Shown one piece after another: positions 60,458-64,000 of a stretch of DNA of 64,000 bases. The DNA lies in NCBI RefSeq assembly GCF_019933235.1, contig NZ_CP082945.1, positions 2,790,001-2,854,000 on the forward strand, given 5' to 3'. The stretch is from Streptomyces angustmyceticus. GTDB taxonomy: Bacteria > Actinomycetota > Actinomycetes > Streptomycetales > Streptomycetaceae. The first letter of the stretch is position 1. The number at the start of each line of letters is the position of its first letter. A model generated the notes under the pieces. That model saw nothing but the letters and a program-made list of their open reading frames with translations. It was not told the DNA's origin and searched no databases. Made by a program: the position numbers and the translations under genes.

Positions 60458-61006
60458 TCATCCGCCAACTCGGCCGTGCCGGACGCCCGTAGCGCGCATC
60501 TGGGCGGCGGTGGCGCAGATCACAGCGACCAGGATCCCGCCCAGGAGGAAGATGTACGAACCGACGCCCGCGCCGAAGAGGAAGTCGCCTTCCGGCCGGA
60601 CGTTGCTGAGCAGCGCGAACACCGTCACCAGCCAGGCCGCGCCGGGCACCAGCACGCCCGCGGAGGTGCCGGTCGCCCGGACACCCCCGTAGAAGAGGCC
60701 GCCGACCCCGGCCAGCGCCAGCACCAACCCGCCGGGGAACCAGGCCGCTTGCACCAGCGTTCCGGCGCAGGCGACCAGGACGCCCGCGAGCAGAAGAAGC
60801 ACATACAGGGCGATCCGACCCGGCGTCAGCGGCGCGGTCAGCGCGGCACCGGCCGGTGGCGCCACCCGCGCGGCCGGCCGCGCACCGGACGTCCCGCCCG
60901 CGCCGGCCCGGGACCGCTGCCCCTTGCCGGCGGCCGGGCCGCCCTTGCCGGAGTTCTCCCGGCCGTTTCCCTCGGCGGCGCTTCCGCCGCCCTTCGCCGT
61001 ACTCAT
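60458..61006 (-). CDS. Four-helix membrane protein coupled to mshB
   Basis: 182 residues. Disordered basic N-terminus (1-60), then four membrane helices ([20 protein letters not shown] is the first). Starts in the ATGA that ends mshB. Actinobacteria keep a small membrane protein next to mshB (Rv1171 in M. tuberculosis, from memory). Function unknown. AGGAGG upstream of ATG 61006. Confidence 0.85.
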   Translation of the reverse strand: MSTAKGGGSAAEGNGRENSGKGGPAAGKGQRSRAGAGGTSGARPAARVAPPAGAALTAPLTPGRIALYVLLLLAGVLVACAGTLVQAAWFPGGLVLALAGVGGLFYGGVRATGTSAGVLVPGAAWLVTVFALLSNVRPEGDFLFGAGVGSYIFLLGGILVAVICATAAQMRATGVRHGRVGG

Positions 61007-61989
61007 TCCGCCGCCTCCTCGAACCGCGCACTCTCCCTCATACCCGCCATGTCGTCCCATCCCGCGAAAAGGTCGTCCTCGCGTGCGCCGTCCGCGGCAC
61101 CCGGGCTCCCGTGCACCAGCCGATAGTGCTCCGTGCCGAACAGCGGCTGGCCCAGGTCGTTGGAGAGCGCGAAGAACGGCCCGTCGACCGCGATCTGGGT
61201 GTGGTGCGCCCGCATCGCCGCGGTCTTCGCCGCCGTGTGCGCGGGCTCACCGGTGAGCGAGGCCGTGACCTCGGAGTCCGGCACCACCCCCGGCACGTCG
61301 TCAACGGCGGCGATCCCGGGGAAGCCGTGTCCGGCCGCGCGCAGCCGGGCGAAGCCTTCTTCGACCTCGGAGCGGGGGTTGCAGTTCCAGTAGATCTTCC
61401 CGATCGTGTGCGCGCCGCCCAGCTCGGGCCGGAAGTCCGCCCGCGCGGCCAGCTCGGCGCCGCGCATGGCCACCCGGTGGGCCTGGATGTGATCGGGGTG
61501 GCCGTAGCCGCCGTCCGGGTCGTAGGTGACCAGGACCTGTGGCCGGACCTCGCGGATCACGGCGACCAGATGGCCGGCCGCCTCGTCGAGCGGGGCCTGC
61601 CAGAACGCGTCGGGGCGCTCGTTCTGGGGCGCGCCCATCATCCCGGAGTCCCGGTAGCGGCCGGGGCCGCCGAGGAAGCGGTGGTCCGTGACGCCCAGGG
61701 CCGCCATCGCCGCGGCCAGCTCGCCGACGCGGTACTCGCCGAGCGTGTCGTCGCGGTCCGGCGCCAGGTGGGCGAGATCGGGCGGGATGACCTCGCCCTC
61801 CTCGCCGCGGGTGCAGGTCACGAGGGTGACCCGCGCGCCCTCGGCCGCGTACTTGGCCATGGTCACGCCGTTGTTGATCGACTCGTCGTCGGGGTGCGCG
61901 TGCACCAGCAGCAGCCGGCGGGAGGCGGCCGGGCGCGAGGCGCCGCCCTCACGGGGGGCCGGCCGGGTACGGGCGGGCTGATCGCTCAT
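61003..61989 (-). CDS. mshB: N-acetyl-1-D-myo-inositol-2-amino-2-deoxy-alpha-D-glucopyranoside deacetylase (mycothiol biosynthesis)
   Basis: 328 residues, LmbE/PIG-L fold. Zinc-site motif AHPDDE (residues 31-36) and the later GHPDHIQAH supply the His/Asp ligands. Removes acetate from GlcNAc-inositol, the second enzymatic step to mycothiol. Could instead be the related mycothiol S-conjugate amidase Mca, but the coupled downstream membrane gene is the mshB context. ATG 61989, leaderless: TAGGCT ends six bases upstream. Confidence 0.92.
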   Translation of the reverse strand: MSDQPARTRPAPREGGASRPAASRRLLLVHAHPDDESINNGVTMAKYAAEGARVTLVTCTRGEEGEVIPPDLAHLAPDRDDTLGEYRVGELAAAMAALGVTDHRFLGGPGRYRDSGMMGAPQNERPDAFWQAPLDEAAGHLVAVIREVRPQVLVTYDPDGGYGHPDHIQAHRVAMRGAELAARADFRPELGGAHTIGKIYWNCNPRSEVEEGFARLRAAGHGFPGIAAVDDVPGVVPDSEVTASLTGEPAHTAAKTAAMRAHHTQIAVDGPFFALSNDLGQPLFGTEHYRLVHGSPGAADGAREDDLFAGWDDMAGMRESARFEEAAE

Positions 61990-61995
61990 ACGGAC

Positions 61996-62001
61996 AGCCT
62001 A
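61996..62001 (-). promoter_or_regulatory. Leaderless -10 box (TAGGCT) of mshB
   Basis: TANNNT hexamer ending six bases before the mshB ATG at 61989; no Shine-Dalgarno. Confidence 0.55.
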
Positions 62002-62040
62002 CGAGCCGTCCGGCCCGCCTTCCGCAGGCCGTCCCGGCAG

Positions 62041-62079
62041 TCCGCCGTGCGCCCGGCCCGAGGGCGGACGCACGGCGGA
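62041..62079 (-). terminator. Hairpin terminator after the 64-residue membrane protein gene
   Basis: TCCGCCGTGCG pairs with CGCACGGCGGA around a 17-base loop, just after the stop at 62100 and before mshB. Confidence 0.75.
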
Positions 62080-62099
62080 GGGGACCGGCCGGGGCCGGG

Positions 62100-62294
62100 T
62101 CAGAACTTGATGTTGCCGAGCATGCCGGCGACGTTCGTCGTCAGTTGCTTGATCGTCGGAGCGATGGACGAGCTGGCCAGATAGAAGCCCAGCAGCATGC
62201 ACACCAAGGCATGCGGCGTCTTCAGTCCGGACTTCTTGACAAGCAAGAAGACGATGATCGCCAGCAGCACCACCGCCGAAATCGAGAGTGCCAC
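62100..62294 (-). CDS. 64-residue membrane protein
   Basis: GTG 62294 with GGAGG upstream. Two hydrophobic segments (about 2-20 and 30-45) separated by KKSGLKTPHA, with a short polar tail ending GNIKF. Its own terminator separates it from mshB. No family name recognised; resembles small helical proteins often seen in Streptomyces plasmids and chromosomes. Confidence 0.75.
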   Translation of the reverse strand: MALSISAVVLLAIIVFLLVKKSGLKTPHALVCMLLGFYLASSSIAPTIKQLTTNVAGMLGNIKF

Positions 62295-62513
62295 GGCGGC
62301 TCACCTCCAAGTACTCACGTTCCGAACAGAGTTGATGGTGTCCGGACCGCTTCCGCGGACCCGTGCACCGGGTATGCCAAGGGCTCTTTACCCCGTACCC
62401 ACGGCACCCAAGGGATCATAACTTTCCGTCCTAGCGCATAAGTCGGAGCACGGAAGCAGAGCGGGGGCGCACACGATCTTCACGAGCGCGACCGCGGTGA
62501 GCCGGTCCCCCTT

Positions 62514-62519
62514 TAGGCT
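62514..62519 (+). promoter_or_regulatory. Leaderless -10 box (TAGGCT) of the S9 peptidase
   Basis: TANNNT hexamer ending six bases before the ATG at 62526. The same hexamer precedes mshB on the other strand. Confidence 0.55.
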
Positions 62520-62525
62520 CGCCCC

Positions 62526-64000
62526 ATGACCGGACAGCCTTCGTTCCCGCGGCAGTACGCCCGTACGCAGCGCTTCACCCTGGGCACACCGCGCGGCTAC
62601 GCCCTCTCCCCCGACGGCGCGCGTGTCGTCTTCCTCCGATCCCGTTCGGGCACCGATCGCAGCCAGCAGTTGTGGGTGCTCGACCTGGAAACGGGGCGGG
62701 AGTTCACGGCCGCCGATCCGCAGGCCCTGCTGGCCGGAGCGGAGGAGGACCTTCCGCCGCAGGAGCGGGCCCGCCGCGAGCGCAGCCGGGAGAGCTCGGC
62801 GGGCATCGTCGGCTACGCGACGGACGCCGCCGTGGAGTTGGCCGCGTTCACCCTCTCCGGCCGGCTGTTCGTCTGCGAACTCCGGGCCGGCACCACCCGC
62901 GAACTCCCGGTCGAGGGGCCGGTCGTGGACCCCCGGCCGTCACCGGACGGGCGGCATGTCGCCTTTGTGTCCGAGGGCCGGCTGCGGGTGGTCGCGGTGG
63001 ACGGCACCACGACCTCGGACGGCGGCGACGGCGGCCCCGCGGGCGACGGGCCGGCGGACCGGGTGCTGGCGGAGCCCGACGGGCCCGAGGTGACCTGGGG
63101 CCTCGCGGAGTTCATCGCGGCCGAGGAGATGGGCCGCTACCGGGGCTTTTGGTGGTCCCCGGACAGCGACGCGGTGCTGGCGGCGCGGGTCGACGAGGCG
63201 CCGGTGCAGCGCTGGTGGATCTCCGACCCCGCGCATCCGGAGCGCGAGCCGGTCCGGGTCGCGTACCCGGCGGCGGGCACCCGCAACGCCGAGGTCACGC
63301 TGACCCTGTTCGGCCTGGACGGCGCGCGCACGGACGTCACCTGGGACACCGGGCGCTACCCCTACCTCGCGCGCGTCCACTGGTCCGCGGCCGGGCCGCC
63401 GCTGCTGCTCGTCCAGGCTCGTGACCAGCGCGACCAGCGCTATCTGACCGTCGACACCGCGACCGGCGCGACCAGGACGGTGCACGAGGAGGAGGACGAG
63501 GCGTGGGTCGAGCCCTTCCCCGGGGCACCGGCCTGGACGCCGGACGGGCGGCTGGTGCGGATCTCCGACGAGGGCGGCGCCCGCCGGCTGTTCGTCGGCG
63601 ACCGCCCGCTGACCGGCGCTCCGCTGCACGTCCGGGCCGTCCTGGACATCGGCGAGGACGATGTCCTCTTCTCCGCGAGCGGCCCCGACATGCACGACAT
63701 CGGCGTCTACCGCGCCTGGTTCCGCGGCAGCGGCGACCAGGGCGGCTGGGAGCGGGTGGGCGGGCGTGCGTACCCGACGGTGTCCTCCGCGGTGCGCGGC
63801 GGCGCGGTCACCGTGCTGTCGCAGACGTCGCTGGAGCGGCCCGGCACCCGGGTGGAGGTGGTGCGGCTGGATCCCGACGGCGGGGAGAAGACCCTCGCCG
63901 CCATCGGCTCCTGCGCCGAGGAGCCGGTGCTGACCGCCCGGCCCCGGCTCGTCCTGGCCGGGGAACGCGAGATCCCGTGTGCGGTGCTGCTGCCCGGTGA
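62526..64000 (+). CDS. S9-family peptidase (dipeptidyl-peptidase IV/prolyl oligopeptidase type), 3' end cut by window edge
   Basis: 491 complete codons are visible. They cover the beta-propeller domain: repeated SPDG-type blades (YALSPDGARVVFL, PSPDGRHVAFV, WSPDSDAVLAAR) and the DPP-IV double-Glu signature in FIAAEEMGRYRGFWWSPD (about 200-217), which holds the substrate N-terminus. The catalytic alpha/beta-hydrolase domain lies beyond position 64000, so activity cannot be confirmed here. No signal peptide, so cytosolic. Confidence 0.93.
   Translation, partial: MTGQPSFPRQYARTQRFTLGTPRGYALSPDGARVVFLRSRSGTDRSQQLWVLDLETGREFTAADPQALLAGAEEDLPPQERARRERSRESSAGIVGYATDAAVELAAFTLSGRLFVCELRAGTTRELPVEGPVVDPRPSPDGRHVAFVSEGRLRVVAVDGTTTSDGGDGGPAGDGPADRVLAEPDGPEVTWGLAEFIAAEEMGRYRGFWWSPDSDAVLAARVDEAPVQRWWISDPAHPEREPVRVAYPAAGTRNAEVTLTLFGLDGARTDVTWDTGRYPYLARVHWSAAGPPLLLVQARDQRDQRYLTVDTATGATRTVHEEEDEAWVEPFPGAPAWTPDGRLVRISDEGGARRLFVGDRPLTGAPLHVRAVLDIGEDDVLFSASGPDMHDIGVYRAWFRGSGDQGGWERVGGRAYPTVSSAVRGGAVTVLSQTSLERPGTRVEVVRLDPDGGEKTLAAIGSCAEEPVLTARPRLVLAGEREIPCAVLLPG

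Noticed and set aside
1..64000. tRNA, rRNA, insertion sequences or prophage genes
   Set aside because: No cloverleaf, rRNA segment, transposase motif or terminal inverted repeats were recognised on either strand.

Overview
The window reads as a piece of a Streptomyces (or very close actinobacterial) chromosome. G/C fills nearly every third codon position, GTG starts are common, many antisense frames stay open, and the gene content is typical core actinobacterial: mycothiol biosynthesis (mshB), a SigE-type ECF sigma module, DUF3107/DUF3117/DUF3152 proteins, MoeZ, FolP2, fdxA-dapC and dapE. There is no rRNA, tRNA, insertion sequence, CRISPR array or phage. Both edges cut genes: an AdnA-like helicase on the left (minus strand) and an S9-family peptidase on the right (plus strand). 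Gene positions and starts were read from codons, ribosome-binding sites and family motifs; no database search was possible.

Layout. 1-7.2 kb: UvrD-type helicase, a Cys-less alkyltransferase-like DNA repair protein, a large pseudokinase/flippase-like membrane protein, and MoeZ. 7.3-12.9 kb: a compact minus-strand operon resembling Pel-type polysaccharide genes: DUF3492/GT4 glycosyltransferase, a 79-residue membrane protein, a polytopic membrane protein, a 16-codon leader, an NAD-dependent epimerase and a spherulin-4 hydrolase. 13.1-21.2 kb: DUF3152 metzincin-like protein, alpha/beta hydrolase, TetR regulator, DUF3107, ferritin-like protein and an RhlE-like DEAD-box helicase with a histone-H1-like tail. 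21.3-29.1 kb: hydrolase, SRPBCC protein, NYN nuclease, MarC, PHP phosphoesterase, zinc-ribbon protein, MFS exporter and SUFU-domain protein. 29.6-35.5 kb: metal and Fe-S block (CorA, a transporter-less MgtE/CBS sensor, DUF1003, Mrp). 36.3-41.1 kb: envelope-stress module sigE-rseA-htrA-tatB. 41.3-53.1 kb: O-methyltransferase, DUF3117, PaaG-like isomerase, tagA, DivIVA-like protein, FolP2, LOG, DapE, secreted proteins, DapC, FdxA, GNAT and SirB1-like protein. 53-58 kb: SpoIIE phosphatase and an ABC transporter/two-component operon. 58-64 kb: VanW/PG-binding protein, MshB pair, small membrane protein and S9 peptidase.

How it fits together. From memory, 1-21 kb follows the order of M. tuberculosis Rv3202c-Rv3211, and 29-62 kb follows Rv1170-Rv1239c (mshB, fdxC-dapC, dapE, LOG, folP2, tagA, DUF3117, sigE-rseA-htrA-tatB, mrp, corA). 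Against that background the 7.3-12.9 kb polysaccharide operon looks like an insertion between moeZ and the DUF3152 gene. Other themes are lysine/diaminopimelate synthesis (dapE, dapC), envelope stress and cell-wall-associated proteins, and magnesium handling. At least ten genes appear to use leaderless promoters, with a TANNNT box seven or eight bases before the start codon.

Most notable signals: the Pel-like operon with its overlapping small ORFs, a candidate structured leader RNA before corA, overlapping divergent leaderless promoters at dapE, and several palindromic or direct-repeat operator candidates.
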